Source: Nodularia sp. (in: cyanobacteria) (GTDB lineage: Bacteria; Cyanobacteriota; Cyanobacteriia; Cyanobacteriales; Nostocaceae). Taken from it: a DNA stretch of 64,000 nucleotides. Positions 31,801 to 42,305 of the stretch are shown one piece after another. Position 1 is the first letter of the stretch. Each line of letters opens with the position of its first letter. The DNA is taken from NCBI GenBank assembly GCA_007692755.1, contig REBL01000078.1, positions 25,751-89,750 of the forward strand. Direction: 5' to 3'. Position numbers and translations under genes: made by a program. The notes beneath the pieces are model-generated. The model saw only the letters and a list, made by a program, of their open reading frames with translations. It ran no database searches and was not told the DNA's origin.

Positions 31801-33486
31801 TATACCCTCAATCCCGAACAACCCGATGACTACAAAGCTTTGCTGAAGGCACTGCTAGCCAATAATCAGTATCCTCAGACAATTGTGCATTTGTGGAATA
31901 TTACATCTGTAAATTCTGCAAATCCTATTTTGGCAGATTTTGACCGCTTTCAAAGCATAGGATTCTATAGCTTACTGTTTCTGGCTCAAGCACTGGCAAA
32001 ACAAAATTGTCATGACGAGTGCCAAATTACAGTTATCTCCAACACCATGCAGCTAGTAACTGGAACCGAATATCTGCATCCAGAGAAAGCAACTTTACTC
32101 AGCCCGATTAAGGTCATACCGCAAGAATACCCCCATATTAGTTGTCGCAGTATTGATATTGAATTACCCAATACTCACCAACAACAAGCAAAACTCATCC
32201 AGCAGTTATTAGCTGAACTTAATCACCCTACTTATGATTCAAACATTGCTTACCGCCATCATCAGCGCTGGGTGCAAACCTTTGAAAAAGTACAATTTGA
32301 GACAACACCAGCCACAGTACCTGTATTAACTACTCAAGGAGTATATCTAATTATCGGTGGACTAGGAAATCTGGGATTTATCCTCGCACAACATCTCGCC
32401 CAGAACTTCCAAGCCAAACTGATTCTCACAGGACGTTCGCTTTTACCCCAGCGTCATGAATGGTCTCAATGGCTATCTAATCATGACCAGGACAACAAAA
32501 TTAATCGCCAAATTCGCCAAATTTTAGAACTAGAAAAACTCGGTGCAGAAGTCTTAGTTTTCAGCGCTGATATAGCTAATTTATCACAAATGCAAAATGT
32601 AATATCTCAAGCAGAAGCACATTTTGGGCAAATTAATGGCGTAATTAATGCGGCGGGTATTACTCAGAATTTTGCTGCTATTGGCAGTATGCAAACAACA
32701 GATTGTGAACAGCAATTTATTGCCAAAATTCAAGGGCTAGTTGTTCTAGAAAAACTCTTGCAGCATAAACACTTAGATTTTTGCTTATTAATGTCTTCAC
32801 TATCATCAGTTTTAGGAGGGGTGGGACTGATTGCTTATGCAGCAGCTAATCTCTTTATGGATGTATTTGTCCAATGGCATAATCAAAATAATTCTCTGCC
32901 TTGGATGACTGTTAACTGGGACGGTTGGGACTTAGAAAATCCCCAGCAGCCACCGCGCAAATTTGGATTAGGCAAAACGGAATTTTTAATTAAACCAGAA
33001 CAAGGTATTAAAGCATTTGAGTATATTATATCCAGACATGATATCAATCAAATTGTAGTTGCCACTGGTGAATTATCAGCCAGAATTAATCAATGGATTA
33101 AACCTGGGGCTTTACGAGCTAGTAATACTATTGAAAAAACAGATGCTGCCTCACTGTATCCCAGATATCATCCATCCCAAAACTATGTTGCTCCGAGAAA
33201 TGAAATTGAGCAAATACTAATTAATATCTGGCAAAAAAATCTTAAAATTCAACAAATAAGTATTCATGATAACTTCTTTGAATTAGGTGGAGATTCATTA
33301 ATAGCTGTACAAATTCTGGCTCAAATGCGCGAAACATTCCAAGTTGATTTAGTTGTTAGTAATCTATTTGACAAACCTACTATTGAGGGTATAGCAGCAC
33401 ATATCGTGAAAATTCGTCGGGCTGTTGAACAATTACCAACTCCGAATCATGAGACGTTAAACGAAAGAGAGGAAATTAAATTTTGA
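28900..33486 (+). CDS. Type I PKS: KS-AT-KR-ACP
   Basis: KS QTACSTSLVAIH; AT SGQGTQY, GHSIGEY, SHAFHS; KR GGLGNLG...YAAAN; ACP FFELGGDSLI. Confidence 0.92.
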   Translation: MSNNSEIAIIGMSCRFPGANNIDEFWQNLRDGVESISFFDEPELLTSGIDATLLNHPNYVKANGVISGIDMFDAAFFNFSAREAEMLDPQHRLLLEHAWEAIEQAGYDTESYTGAIGIYAGSEISTYLLHNIYPQLEPQEQFSAILANDKDYLCTRVSYKLNLKGPAVTVQTACSTSLVAIHCACQSLLNGECDMALAGGVSVRTPPKSGYLYQKDMIFSPDGHCRSFDIQAQGTVFGSGVGIVVLKRLADAIADKDCIHAIIKGSAINNDGSLKLGYTAPSIDQQTSVIAEAQSIAAVEPQTITYIEAHGTATELGDPIEIAALTQAFPITNQRQSWCAIGSVKTNIGHLGSAAGVAGLIKTILALKHQQIPPTLHFVAPNPKIDFLNSPFYVNTQLCQWQPSNTPRRAGVSSLGVGGTNVHIVLEEAPLPMPLPNSPPWQLLVLSAQTPTALATATTNLATHLQQHPQLNLADVAHTLQVGRRAWDYRQITVCQNLKDAIIALSDPQRVIAHHLKPSHRPVVMMFSGQGTQYVNMTRELYQTSSSFSEHIDRCCQILTPHLGFDLRTLLYPNPDQIEVASAQLLQTAIAQPALFVIEYALAQFYIELGINLVAAIGHSIGEYVAATLAGVFSLEDALAVVAARGQLMQQLPPGSMLAVPLSEFQVQPLLGTTLSLAAINGLSACVVSGATADIEALQNHLVAQGVNCRRLHTSHAFHSGMMQPIVNPFTERVQQIHLRPPQIPYISNVTGTWITEQQATDAHYWAKHLRQTVRFASGLQTLLKESSPILLEVGPGRTLSKLAKQHPDPALAVFTSVRHPQEDQSDVAFLLNTIGQMWLLGVKLNWSGLYPHESRQRLPLPTYPFERQRYWIEPPQLRQHQPVSASPSQKLDIADWFNMPFWKQSAPPSLLPTRNLLPRPDSCTLVFLDDCGVGSQLVEQLEQAGTNVVVVKIGQVFSPLNIHPTVYTLNPEQPDDYKALLKALLANNQYPQTIVHLWNITSVNSANPILADFDRFQSIGFYSLLFLAQALAKQNCHDECQITVISNTMQLVTGTEYLHPEKATLLSPIKVIPQEYPHISCRSIDIELPNTHQQQAKLIQQLLAELNHPTYDSNIAYRHHQRWVQTFEKVQFETTPATVPVLTTQGVYLIIGGLGNLGFILAQHLAQNFQAKLILTGRSLLPQRHEWSQWLSNHDQDNKINRQIRQILELEKLGAEVLVFSADIANLSQMQNVISQAEAHFGQINGVINAAGITQNFAAIGSMQTTDCEQQFIAKIQGLVVLEKLLQHKHLDFCLLMSSLSSVLGGVGLIAYAAANLFMDVFVQWHNQNNSLPWMTVNWDGWDLENPQQPPRKFGLGKTEFLIKPEQGIKAFEYIISRHDINQIVVATGELSARINQWIKPGALRASNTIEKTDAASLYPRYHPSQNYVAPRNEIEQILINIWQKNLKIQQISIHDNFFELGGDSLIAVQILAQMRETFQVDLVVSNLFDKPTIEGIAAHIVKIRRAVEQLPTPNHETLNEREEIKF

Positions 33487-36400
33487 ACTCAATAGCAGAA
33501 TTTTTATCCCATCTGAATGAATTAGATATCAAGATTTCTACTGATGGAATTAGTTTACACTGTAATGCTCCCAAGGGGAAATTAACACCTAACCTACGCA
33601 CTCAGTTAGCTGAATATAAAACAGAAATTATCAAGTTTTTAAATCAGGATAATTTGACAATTAGGTATCCCGAATTCGCCAAAATAGTACCTAATTTGAA
33701 AGAACGTTACCAACCATTTCCTCTGACTGATATTCAACAGGCGTACTGGATTGGCCGCCAAGCAGATTTTCAGCTAGGTAACGTATCAACACATACCTAT
33801 GTAGAAGTTGAAAAAGCCAATTTAGACCCTGAATGTTTAGAAAAAGCCTGGCAGCGATTGATTGAACATCACGAGATGTTACGGGCAATTGTGCAACCTG
33901 ATGGACAACAGATAATCTTACCACAAGTCCCTGCTTATAAAATAAAAATTATGGATTTGCGGGGGAAAAATCCTGAGTTTGTCACTAGTCAATTGGCCGC
34001 AATTCGCGATCGCCTGTCTCACCAAATCCTCCCATCTGATCAATGGCCATTGTTTGAGTTGCAAGGTGTTCAGTTAGATGAAGATAAACTACGATTGTGT
34101 ATTAGTTTTGACTTGCTCATTAGTGATGCTTGGAGCTTTGAGATATTTTTAAATCAACTAGCTCAATTAATTCAAAATCCTGATATTGATTTACCTACCT
34201 ATCAAATATCTTTTCGAGATTACGTTTTAGCGGAAATTGCCTTACGAGAGACAAAACTTTACCAGCGATCGCAAGAATATTGGCACAATCGTTTAGCAAC
34301 TTTACCACCCTCACCGGAATTACCACTACGCCAGAATCTGACCACTATTCAACATCCCTATTTCGTCCGACGCACGGGTCAATTACCTACAGATGCATGG
34401 CATCGCCTCAAAAAAAGAGCTAGAAAGGCCAATTTAACAACTTCTGGGGTATTAACAGCAGCTTTTGCCGAAATACTCACTATCTGGAGTCAAAACCCAC
34501 GTTTTACTATTAATCTGACTTTATTTAATCGTCTACCGTTGCATCCTCAAGTTAATCAGATAGTTGGTGACTTTACTTCATTAACTTTACTAGCAATAGA
34601 AAATTCTTTTCAGGATACCTTTACTGTGCGATCGCAGCGTATCCAAAAACAACTCTGGCAAGATTTGGAACACCGTCATTATAGTGGTGTGCAAGTATTA
34701 CGGGATTTAGCACGACAACAAGAGCGATCGCTAGAAGCACTAATGCCTGTTGTGTTTACTAGCACTCTCACCCATGAAAATTTAACCCACGACACCTCTA
34801 AGCCGCAATATTCTTCTCAAACGCAGTTGGGCGAAATTGTTTATAGTATTAGCCAAACACCCCAAGTCTATTTAGACCATCAAGTTTATGAACAAGAAGG
34901 GAATCTCGTTTTTAATTGGGATGCCGTTGAAGAGGTTTTCCCACCGGGATTGTTGGATGATCTGTTTGCTGCTTATAGCAATTTTCTCCATCGTTTAGCC
35001 GATGAAGATGAACTATGGCAAACCACAACTAGGCAATTGCTACCAGATCACCAAATTCAGCAACGAGCTATAATTAATGCCACTGCAACACCCATTGCGG
35101 AATCAGCTTTACTCCATACTTTGTTTTTGGATCAAGTACCACGACATCCACACAAAGCAGCTGTTGTGACCACACAGCGCACCTTCACTTATCAAGAGTT
35201 AAGCGATCGCGCTCACAGTATTGCCCAGCAACTGCAACAATTAGGTACTCATCCCCAGCAACTAATAGCAATTGTGATGCAGAAAGGCTGGGAGCAAGTT
35301 GTCGCCGCACTGGGCATCTTGATCTCAGGTGCAGCATACGTCCCCATTGACCCAGAACTGCCTAGAGAACGGCGCTGGTATCTATTACAACAGGCAGAAG
35401 TCCGAGTTCTACTCACCCAATCCCATCTTGACAGCATCCTGGATTGGCCAGAGGGTGTGCAGCGCTTGTTTGTCGATACTGATCAAGCAGTATGTTCTCA
35501 ACCTTTAGAGTCAATCTCCACACCATTAGACCTAGCCTATGTCATCTATACCTCCGGTTCTACTGGAATGCCCAAAGGAGTCGCGATCGCTCATCAAGCT
35601 GTGGTTAACACAATTGTTGATATGAATCGGCGCTTTCATGTCAATGCCGATGACCGATTTTTAGCCTTATCTTCTCTGAGCTTTGACTTATCTGTATATG
35701 ACATTTTCGGGACTCTAGCCTCTGGAGGAACCTTAATTATCCCCGATGCAGCTAGTAATCAAGACCCATTGCACTGGGCAGAACTCATTGCTCAACATCA
35801 AGTTACCATCTGGAACTCCGTCCCGGCTCTCATGCAGATGTTAGTAGATGATCATGTCACTCATCCTCATGTCATCTGCAATAGTCTCAGACTCGTCTTA
35901 CTAAGTGGTGATTGGATACCCCTCAGTTTACCTGAAGCCATTAAATCTTTATCCTTGGGGGTGGAAGTTGTCAGTCTGGGTGGTGCGACAGAAGCTGCAA
36001 TTTGGTCAATTTTTTATCCCATTTCCCAAGTTGACCCCACTTGGAAGAGTATTCCCTATGGTCGCCCCCTAGCAAACCAAAGTTTTAATGTACTTACAGA
36101 AACATTAGAACCTTGTCCCACCTGGGTTGTTGGACAATTATATATCGGTGGCATGGGACTAGCTCAAGGATATTGGCGGGATGAGGTAAAAACCCAAGCC
36201 AGCTTCATAATTCACCCCTGCACTGATGAACGATTATATAAAACTGGCGACCTTGGCTATTACTTACCTGATGGCAACATTGTTTTTGTTGGACGGTCAG
36301 ACTTACAAGTAAAAGTGCAAGGTTATCGCATTGAGTTAGGAGAAATAGAAACAGCACTTGAGCAATTATCTGCGGTGAAGCAAGCAGTCGTACAAGCCAT

Positions 36401-37646
36401 CACAGCACGCCATGATTCTCAGCGATTAATTGCCTATATTGTCTTGTACTCGGCAACGGTAACAGAGGCAGCACTGCGCCAGCAATTACAGGAGAAGTTA
36501 CCAGATTATATGGTGCCTTCTCAGTTGATATTTTTAGATAGTTTACCACTCACACCCAATGGAAAAATAGACCGTCAAGCGCTACCTTCTGTCCCAGAAA
36601 TAGTGCGATTAAATTCTCAGGAAACGAGTATTAGTAATCATGCGATCGCTCTCCAAATTACACAGGTAGTACAAAGCGTACTTAATATTACCACCATCAG
36701 CACTCAGACTAATCTTTTGGCAATGGGAGCTACATCCGTGGATATTATCAAGATAGCCAATCAGTTAGAGCAACAGTTTAGCTATCGCTTGCCTATTAAG
36801 GATTTGATGCGTTTAGCAACTATTGATGATATCGCTAAATATTACGAAGAACATTTACTTACAGCCAAGCCAGAAGTATCAAAATACTTAACCCACACCT
36901 ATCAACCCATCATTGAACTAGAAGAACGCCAACAATTTAAAAAATTGCGTTTAGGTTTGCGTCCAGTGGATAGCGATTCCCCTAAAAATCAGTTAATTAT
37001 ACCTGATTTAAGTGATAATTTAAAACATAATTATCTCACAAGACGCAGTTCTCGCCAGTTCCAGCAACAGCCAATTCCCTGGGAAAAATTTAGTCAATTT
37101 TTAAGTTGTTGGCAACAAAGTTTCATCAATGGTCAACCCAAATTTTTATATGCTTCGGCTGGGGGACTTTATCCAGTTCAAGCTTATCTTTATATTAAAC
37201 CTAACCGCATTGCAGGTTTATCAGCAGGTATCTATTATTATCATCCAGTAGAACATCAGTTAATAGCGTTACAACTCCATAAAGAAATTGAACGCAACAT
37301 CCACGGGGTACAAAATCAACTGATTTTTGATGAAAGTGCTTTTTCTATATTTCTTATTGGGCAACTCGCCGCTATAGCCCCAATGTACGGTGAATTAAGT
37401 CGAGATTTTTGTCTGATAGAAGCTGGATTAATGACCCAAGTTCTAGAAATGTCTGCTGCTGAATCTGATATTGGATTATGCCAAATTGGTGCTTGTGATT
37501 TTGAGCGAGTACGAAATTTATTTGCATTAGAACCAAGTCATATTTATCTTTACTGCTTACTGGGAGGAAAAATTGAGCTACAAGACCAACAAATTAACCT
37601 GAAAACAGTTACTAATAGTGAGGATTGGGAGGAAGGAACATTATGA
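33483..37646 (+). CDS. NRPS: TubC docking-Cy-A(Cys)-PCP-Ox (SagB/McbC nitroreductase-like oxidase)
   Basis: Cy DLLISD; code DLYNLSLIW(K); PCP LLAMGATSVDI; C-terminal RRSSRQFQQQPIPW...SAGGLYPVQAYLYI...DIGLCQIGACD. Confidence 0.9.
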   Translation: MNSIAEFLSHLNELDIKISTDGISLHCNAPKGKLTPNLRTQLAEYKTEIIKFLNQDNLTIRYPEFAKIVPNLKERYQPFPLTDIQQAYWIGRQADFQLGNVSTHTYVEVEKANLDPECLEKAWQRLIEHHEMLRAIVQPDGQQIILPQVPAYKIKIMDLRGKNPEFVTSQLAAIRDRLSHQILPSDQWPLFELQGVQLDEDKLRLCISFDLLISDAWSFEIFLNQLAQLIQNPDIDLPTYQISFRDYVLAEIALRETKLYQRSQEYWHNRLATLPPSPELPLRQNLTTIQHPYFVRRTGQLPTDAWHRLKKRARKANLTTSGVLTAAFAEILTIWSQNPRFTINLTLFNRLPLHPQVNQIVGDFTSLTLLAIENSFQDTFTVRSQRIQKQLWQDLEHRHYSGVQVLRDLARQQERSLEALMPVVFTSTLTHENLTHDTSKPQYSSQTQLGEIVYSISQTPQVYLDHQVYEQEGNLVFNWDAVEEVFPPGLLDDLFAAYSNFLHRLADEDELWQTTTRQLLPDHQIQQRAIINATATPIAESALLHTLFLDQVPRHPHKAAVVTTQRTFTYQELSDRAHSIAQQLQQLGTHPQQLIAIVMQKGWEQVVAALGILISGAAYVPIDPELPRERRWYLLQQAEVRVLLTQSHLDSILDWPEGVQRLFVDTDQAVCSQPLESISTPLDLAYVIYTSGSTGMPKGVAIAHQAVVNTIVDMNRRFHVNADDRFLALSSLSFDLSVYDIFGTLASGGTLIIPDAASNQDPLHWAELIAQHQVTIWNSVPALMQMLVDDHVTHPHVICNSLRLVLLSGDWIPLSLPEAIKSLSLGVEVVSLGGATEAAIWSIFYPISQVDPTWKSIPYGRPLANQSFNVLTETLEPCPTWVVGQLYIGGMGLAQGYWRDEVKTQASFIIHPCTDERLYKTGDLGYYLPDGNIVFVGRSDLQVKVQGYRIELGEIETALEQLSAVKQAVVQAITARHDSQRLIAYIVLYSATVTEAALRQQLQEKLPDYMVPSQLIFLDSLPLTPNGKIDRQALPSVPEIVRLNSQETSISNHAIALQITQVVQSVLNITTISTQTNLLAMGATSVDIIKIANQLEQQFSYRLPIKDLMRLATIDDIAKYYEEHLLTAKPEVSKYLTHTYQPIIELEERQQFKKLRLGLRPVDSDSPKNQLIIPDLSDNLKHNYLTRRSSRQFQQQPIPWEKFSQFLSCWQQSFINGQPKFLYASAGGLYPVQAYLYIKPNRIAGLSAGIYYYHPVEHQLIALQLHKEIERNIHGVQNQLIFDESAFSIFLIGQLAAIAPMYGELSRDFCLIEAGLMTQVLEMSAAESDIGLCQIGACDFERVRNLFALEPSHIYLYCLLGGKIELQDQQINLKTVTNSEDWEEGTL

Positions 37647-40600
37647 TCACTACTGAGTTTTTAGCTAAAGTCCAGGACGCAGGCATAAAACTTTGGGTTG
37701 AGGAAGAAAAACTTTGCTATCGCGCTCCTAAAGGTGTCATCACGCCACTTTTGCGAACCGAATTACAGCAACACAAAGCAGCGATTTTAGAGTTATTAAC
37801 TCAAACAAAAACCACTGCCATTTCGTCCCTAAAGCAAATTGTTCCAGAGCCAGAAAAACAGCATTTGAGCTTTCCCTTAACTGATATTCAGCAAGCTTAT
37901 TTAATTGGTCGTAGTGGCGCTTTTGAATTAGGAAATGTAGCAGCTCATGCCTATTTTGAAATTGAAGGTAGCAATATTGAGATAAGCAGATTTAATACAG
38001 CTTTAAATCTAGTAATTGAGAGACACGGAGTTTTACGCACAATGATCTTGCCCAATGGGCAACAGCAAACTCTAGAGAAAATTCCTCCTTATGAAATTGC
38101 TGTGTTAGATTTAAGTTCGCAAACTCCTGAACAAGTTAATTCTCAATTGCAAATGCTGCGCGATCGCCTGTCGCACCAGATTCTGCCGACTAACCAATGT
38201 CCTTTATTTGAGATTTGCGCTTCTCGACTGAACAACCAAAAAATGCGACTGCATTTCAGTCTTGATCTGCTAATTGCTGACTTTTGGAGTTGCCAAATCT
38301 TTTTAAAAGAACTGCTGACACTGTATCAAAATCCCCAGGCAATTCTCCCTCAACTGGAAATATCATTTCGAGACTATGTACAAGCTGTGATCACCTTTCA
38401 GGCTTCATCCTTGTATCAACGCTGTTTGGATTATTGGCATAAATCTCTACCTACCTTACCGCCTGCACCCACATTACCACTAGCAAAGCATCCTAGTTTA
38501 ATTAAGCACCCTCAATTTACTCGCCGTAGCCATAAGTTAGACAACAAAACTTGGCTTCATATCAAAAACCGCGCAATACAATTAGGCTTAACTCCATCGG
38601 GGTTACTTTGTGCCGCCTTTGCAGAAGTTCTCGCACATTGGAGCGAAAATAGGGAATTTTCCCTTAACGTCACCTTATTTAATCGTTTGCCTTGCCATCC
38701 CCAAGTGCAAAACATTATGGGGGACTTCACTACAACAATTTTACTCAAGATAGACAATTGTGCAAATACCTTTAGCCAACGAGCCACAAGACTGCAAACA
38801 CAACTATGGGAAGATTTAGAATACAGTCAAGTTAGCGGCATTCAAATTCTGCGGGAACTGGCCAAGCGTTGCGGTAACGTCCTGGGGGCAATCATGCCGA
38901 TTGTATTTACCAGTAACCTAATTGCGGACAGCACTCAAGAACACGACATTTTTAATCAATTGTTTTCCGAAGTATATGGGATTAGCCAAACACCCCAAGT
39001 TTGGCTAGATCATCAGGTGTTTGAAAGCAATGGAATTCTTAGTTTCAATTGGGACACTGTGGAAGAAATTTTTCCCCCAGGGCTATTAGATGATATGTTT
39101 GCTGCCTACTGCCAGATATTAGAATTATTAGCCTGGCAAGAACAAGTGTGGCATGAGCCAAGAGCCAATTTGGTATCGCTACCACCGCCACTAGTGAAAA
39201 ATACTACCGCCGCCACCCGTACTTCAGAACTACTCCACACCCAATTCATCAAGCGATCGCAACAGCATCCACAGCAAACGGCGATTATTACAGATCACCA
39301 GACTCTAACTTACGCTGCCTTATATCGCCATAGCAATCAGCTAGCGCACTGGCTCCGCCAAAGAGATGTGCGTTCTAACACCCTAGTTGCAGTCATCATG
39401 GAGAAGGGATGGGAACAAGTTGCAGGTGTACTAGGAATCTTGATTTCCGGCGCTGCCTATTTACCCCTTGACCCAGCTTTACCTCAAGAGCGGTTGTGGC
39501 ATTTGCTAGCACAGGGCAACATTCAGCTAGTACTAACTCAATCTTGGCTAACTTTAGCATTGCCAGACTATATTGAGCGACTATGTGTAAATGATGACAA
39601 AGTTGTTAACCAAGAATCTGACCAACCTCTAGATCCCATTCAGACCCCCCAAGATTTAGCCTATGTGATTTATACTTCTGGCTCTACGGGCTTACCCAAA
39701 GGGGTGATGATTCATCATCAAGCTGCCATAAATACCATTTTTGATATCAACCAGCGCTTTAAAATTAGTTCTCGCGATCGCCTGCTGGCGCTTTCTTCCC
39801 TGAGTTTTGATTTATCTGTTTACGATATCTTCGGCACCTTGGCGGCTGGGGGAACCATAGTTATACCTTCCGCTTCCGCCACCCCAGATCCTGCCCATTG
39901 GGTACAGCTGATTGCCCAACATCAGGTGACAGTTTGGAACTCGGTACCTGCTTTAATGCAAATGTTGGTGGATTACAGCACAAGTCGCCACGACATGATG
40001 CTTAATCCACTGCGATTAGTGTTATTGAGTGGTGACTGGATTCCCCTAACCTTACCCCATGCCATAAGAAATTTAACTGATGAACCCCAAATTATCAGTT
40101 TAGGGGGAGCCACAGAAGCATCCATCTGGTCGATTCTCTACCCCATCACCACAGTTGATTTAACTGGAAACAGTATTCCCTACGGTCAACCCATGCTGAA
40201 CCAGCAAGTCTATGTCTTAAACGCAGCATTAACACCTTGCCCTGTTTGGGTACCAGGGTCTTTGTACATTGGAGGCATGGGACTGGCACAAGGGTATTGG
40301 CAAGACGAAGCTAGAACTCGCGCCAGCTTTATCACTCATCCGCAAACTGGGGAAAGATTGTATCGTACAGGCGATCGCGGACGTTACCTCCCCGATGGGA
40401 ATATTGAGTTAATCGGTCGAGAAGATTTCCAAGTCAAAATCCAAGGTTATCGCATTGAGTTAGGGGAAATTGAAGTTACCTTAGAGCAGCATCCAGGGGT
40501 TCAAAGGGTTTTAATTACGGCTATGGGTGAACAGCATGACCACAAAAGCCTTGTTGCTTATGTAGTTACCCGCTCAGGAGCTACTCCCACCACTGATGAA

Positions 40601-42217
40601 CTGCGGGGCTTTTTGCGAGAAAAGCTACCCAAATACATGGTACCTTCAGTTTTCATTTACCTCGATACCTTACCTTTAACAACCAACGGCAAAATAGACC
40701 GCAAAGCACTACCTGTCCCTGATTCTACCAGACCACAACTTGAGCAGACTTTTGTAGCTCCTCGTACTCCCCTAGAGGAAATACTAGCAAAAATATGGAT
40801 TCAGGTTTTAGGTGTAGCTCAGGTGGGCATTGAAGATAATTTTTGGGAATTAGGGGGTAATTCCTTACAAATTACCGAACTTATGGCTTTGGTACGAGAT
40901 ACTTTACAGGTGGAGTTACCTCTAGCCAGCTTTTTTGAAACACCTACGATCTCTGGACTGACTCAAGCCATTAATATTGTCCTGTCAGCTGGCTCATCCA
41001 CGGTGGTGACAGCAACAACAACCGCAGATTTAAATGCTGAAGCAGTCCTTGACTCTGCTATTTGCCTTGATATCTTACCAGTTAGGCAAGCAATAGCACC
41101 CAATCAGATATTACTAACAGGAGCCACCGGTTTTCTAGGAGCTTATTTACTCTTTGAACTCCTACAGCAAACCTCATCTGATATTTATTGCTTAGTGCGT
41201 GCGGCTAATATAGCCGCAGGTAAAGCCAAAATTCACAGTAAACTCAAATCCTATGGGCTGTGGTATCCAGATTTAGCATCAAGAATTATCCCGGTTTTGG
41301 GTGATTTATCTCAACCTGGTTTGGGTATTTCCCCTGAGCAATTTCAACTCTTAGCAACTTCCATAGATGCTATTTATCATAATGGCGCATTGGTTAATTT
41401 TGTTTATCCCTACTCAGCTCTCAAAGCTACCAATGTTTCAGCAACTCAAGAAGTATTAAAATTAGCTAGCCAAGTTAAAGTTAAGCCAGTTCACTTTATT
41501 TCCACAACAGGTGTATTTCCTGCGGCTCCAACGTCATCACAGGTAATTTATGAAGCCGACAGTATTGACCACAATGCAATACTTACAGGTGGTTATGTGC
41601 AAAGTAAATGGGTTGCGGAAAAGCTAGTGACTTTAGCCAGCGATCTCGGTATTCCTGTTTGTATTTATCGACCGGGATTTATTACAGGAAATAGCCGCAC
41701 TGGTGTCTGTAGTTTGAGTGATTTTCTTTCAACCACCATCAAAGGCTGTATTCAACTGGGTATGGCTCCAGATTTGGATGTCAAAGTCGATATGACTCCT
41801 GTGGATTTTGTCAGCCGAAGTATTGTACATCTATCTCGCCAAGAGACATCTTTGGGCAAGAAGTTTCATTTAGTGAATCCCCAACCTCTAACTTGGAATC
41901 AAATCACAACATGGATTCAATCCTGCGGTTATGAACTCCAACAAGTGGCTTATGAGCAATGGATTTTAGAGTTAATCAAAGTTCCTAAACTATCTCTAAG
42001 CAGTGCCTTTCGGGCATTAATCCCGTTTTTCATCTCTTCGCAAGAGCGAATTACTCATTCAGGATTGCTAGAGCTTGATTGCCAAAATACCCTGAATGGA
42101 CTGGCGAATACGGATATTGTCTGTCCACCTGTTAATAACGAACTACTGTGGACTCAATTTTCTTACTTCATGCAGGAAGGTTTTCTGGAAAAGCCAGGGG
42201 TGATGTCTGCTAATTGA
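37643..42217 (+). CDS. NRPS: TubC docking-Cy-A(Cys)-PCP-thioester reductase (R)
   Basis: ATG 37643 with GGAGGAAGG RBS, overlaps previous stop; Cy DLLIAD; code DLYNLSLIW(K); R domain LLTGATGFLGAYLL, GGYVQSKWVAEKL, YRPGFITG. Confidence 0.92.
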   Translation: MITTEFLAKVQDAGIKLWVEEEKLCYRAPKGVITPLLRTELQQHKAAILELLTQTKTTAISSLKQIVPEPEKQHLSFPLTDIQQAYLIGRSGAFELGNVAAHAYFEIEGSNIEISRFNTALNLVIERHGVLRTMILPNGQQQTLEKIPPYEIAVLDLSSQTPEQVNSQLQMLRDRLSHQILPTNQCPLFEICASRLNNQKMRLHFSLDLLIADFWSCQIFLKELLTLYQNPQAILPQLEISFRDYVQAVITFQASSLYQRCLDYWHKSLPTLPPAPTLPLAKHPSLIKHPQFTRRSHKLDNKTWLHIKNRAIQLGLTPSGLLCAAFAEVLAHWSENREFSLNVTLFNRLPCHPQVQNIMGDFTTTILLKIDNCANTFSQRATRLQTQLWEDLEYSQVSGIQILRELAKRCGNVLGAIMPIVFTSNLIADSTQEHDIFNQLFSEVYGISQTPQVWLDHQVFESNGILSFNWDTVEEIFPPGLLDDMFAAYCQILELLAWQEQVWHEPRANLVSLPPPLVKNTTAATRTSELLHTQFIKRSQQHPQQTAIITDHQTLTYAALYRHSNQLAHWLRQRDVRSNTLVAVIMEKGWEQVAGVLGILISGAAYLPLDPALPQERLWHLLAQGNIQLVLTQSWLTLALPDYIERLCVNDDKVVNQESDQPLDPIQTPQDLAYVIYTSGSTGLPKGVMIHHQAAINTIFDINQRFKISSRDRLLALSSLSFDLSVYDIFGTLAAGGTIVIPSASATPDPAHWVQLIAQHQVTVWNSVPALMQMLVDYSTSRHDMMLNPLRLVLLSGDWIPLTLPHAIRNLTDEPQIISLGGATEASIWSILYPITTVDLTGNSIPYGQPMLNQQVYVLNAALTPCPVWVPGSLYIGGMGLAQGYWQDEARTRASFITHPQTGERLYRTGDRGRYLPDGNIELIGREDFQVKIQGYRIELGEIEVTLEQHPGVQRVLITAMGEQHDHKSLVAYVVTRSGATPTTDELRGFLREKLPKYMVPSVFIYLDTLPLTTNGKIDRKALPVPDSTRPQLEQTFVAPRTPLEEILAKIWIQVLGVAQVGIEDNFWELGGNSLQITELMALVRDTLQVELPLASFFETPTISGLTQAINIVLSAGSSTVVTATTTADLNAEAVLDSAICLDILPVRQAIAPNQILLTGATGFLGAYLLFELLQQTSSDIYCLVRAANIAAGKAKIHSKLKSYGLWYPDLASRIIPVLGDLSQPGLGISPEQFQLLATSIDAIYHNGALVNFVYPYSALKATNVSATQEVLKLASQVKVKPVHFISTTGVFPAAPTSSQVIYEADSIDHNAILTGGYVQSKWVAEKLVTLASDLGIPVCIYRPGFITGNSRTGVCSLSDFLSTTIKGCIQLGMAPDLDVKVDMTPVDFVSRSIVHLSRQETSLGKKFHLVNPQPLTWNQITTWIQSCGYELQQVAYEQWILELIKVPKLSLSSAFRALIPFFISSQERITHSGLLELDCQNTLNGLANTDIVCPPVNNELLWTQFSYFMQEGFLEKPGVMSAN

Positions 42218-42251
42218 CCAGCGATCGCCTATAATTTCCCATCTGCCTAAA

Positions 42252-42270
42252 TATAATGATAATCTTTTTC
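42252..42270. promoter_or_regulatory. Candidate Fur box upstream of TonB-dependent receptor
   Basis: TATAATGATAATCTTTTTC matches GATAATGATAATCATTATC at 16/19 positions; 36 nt 5' of the receptor start. Confidence 0.65.
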
Positions 42271-42305
42271 AAATCTAAAAAAATTACCACCGTGTTGAGG
42301 AGTGA

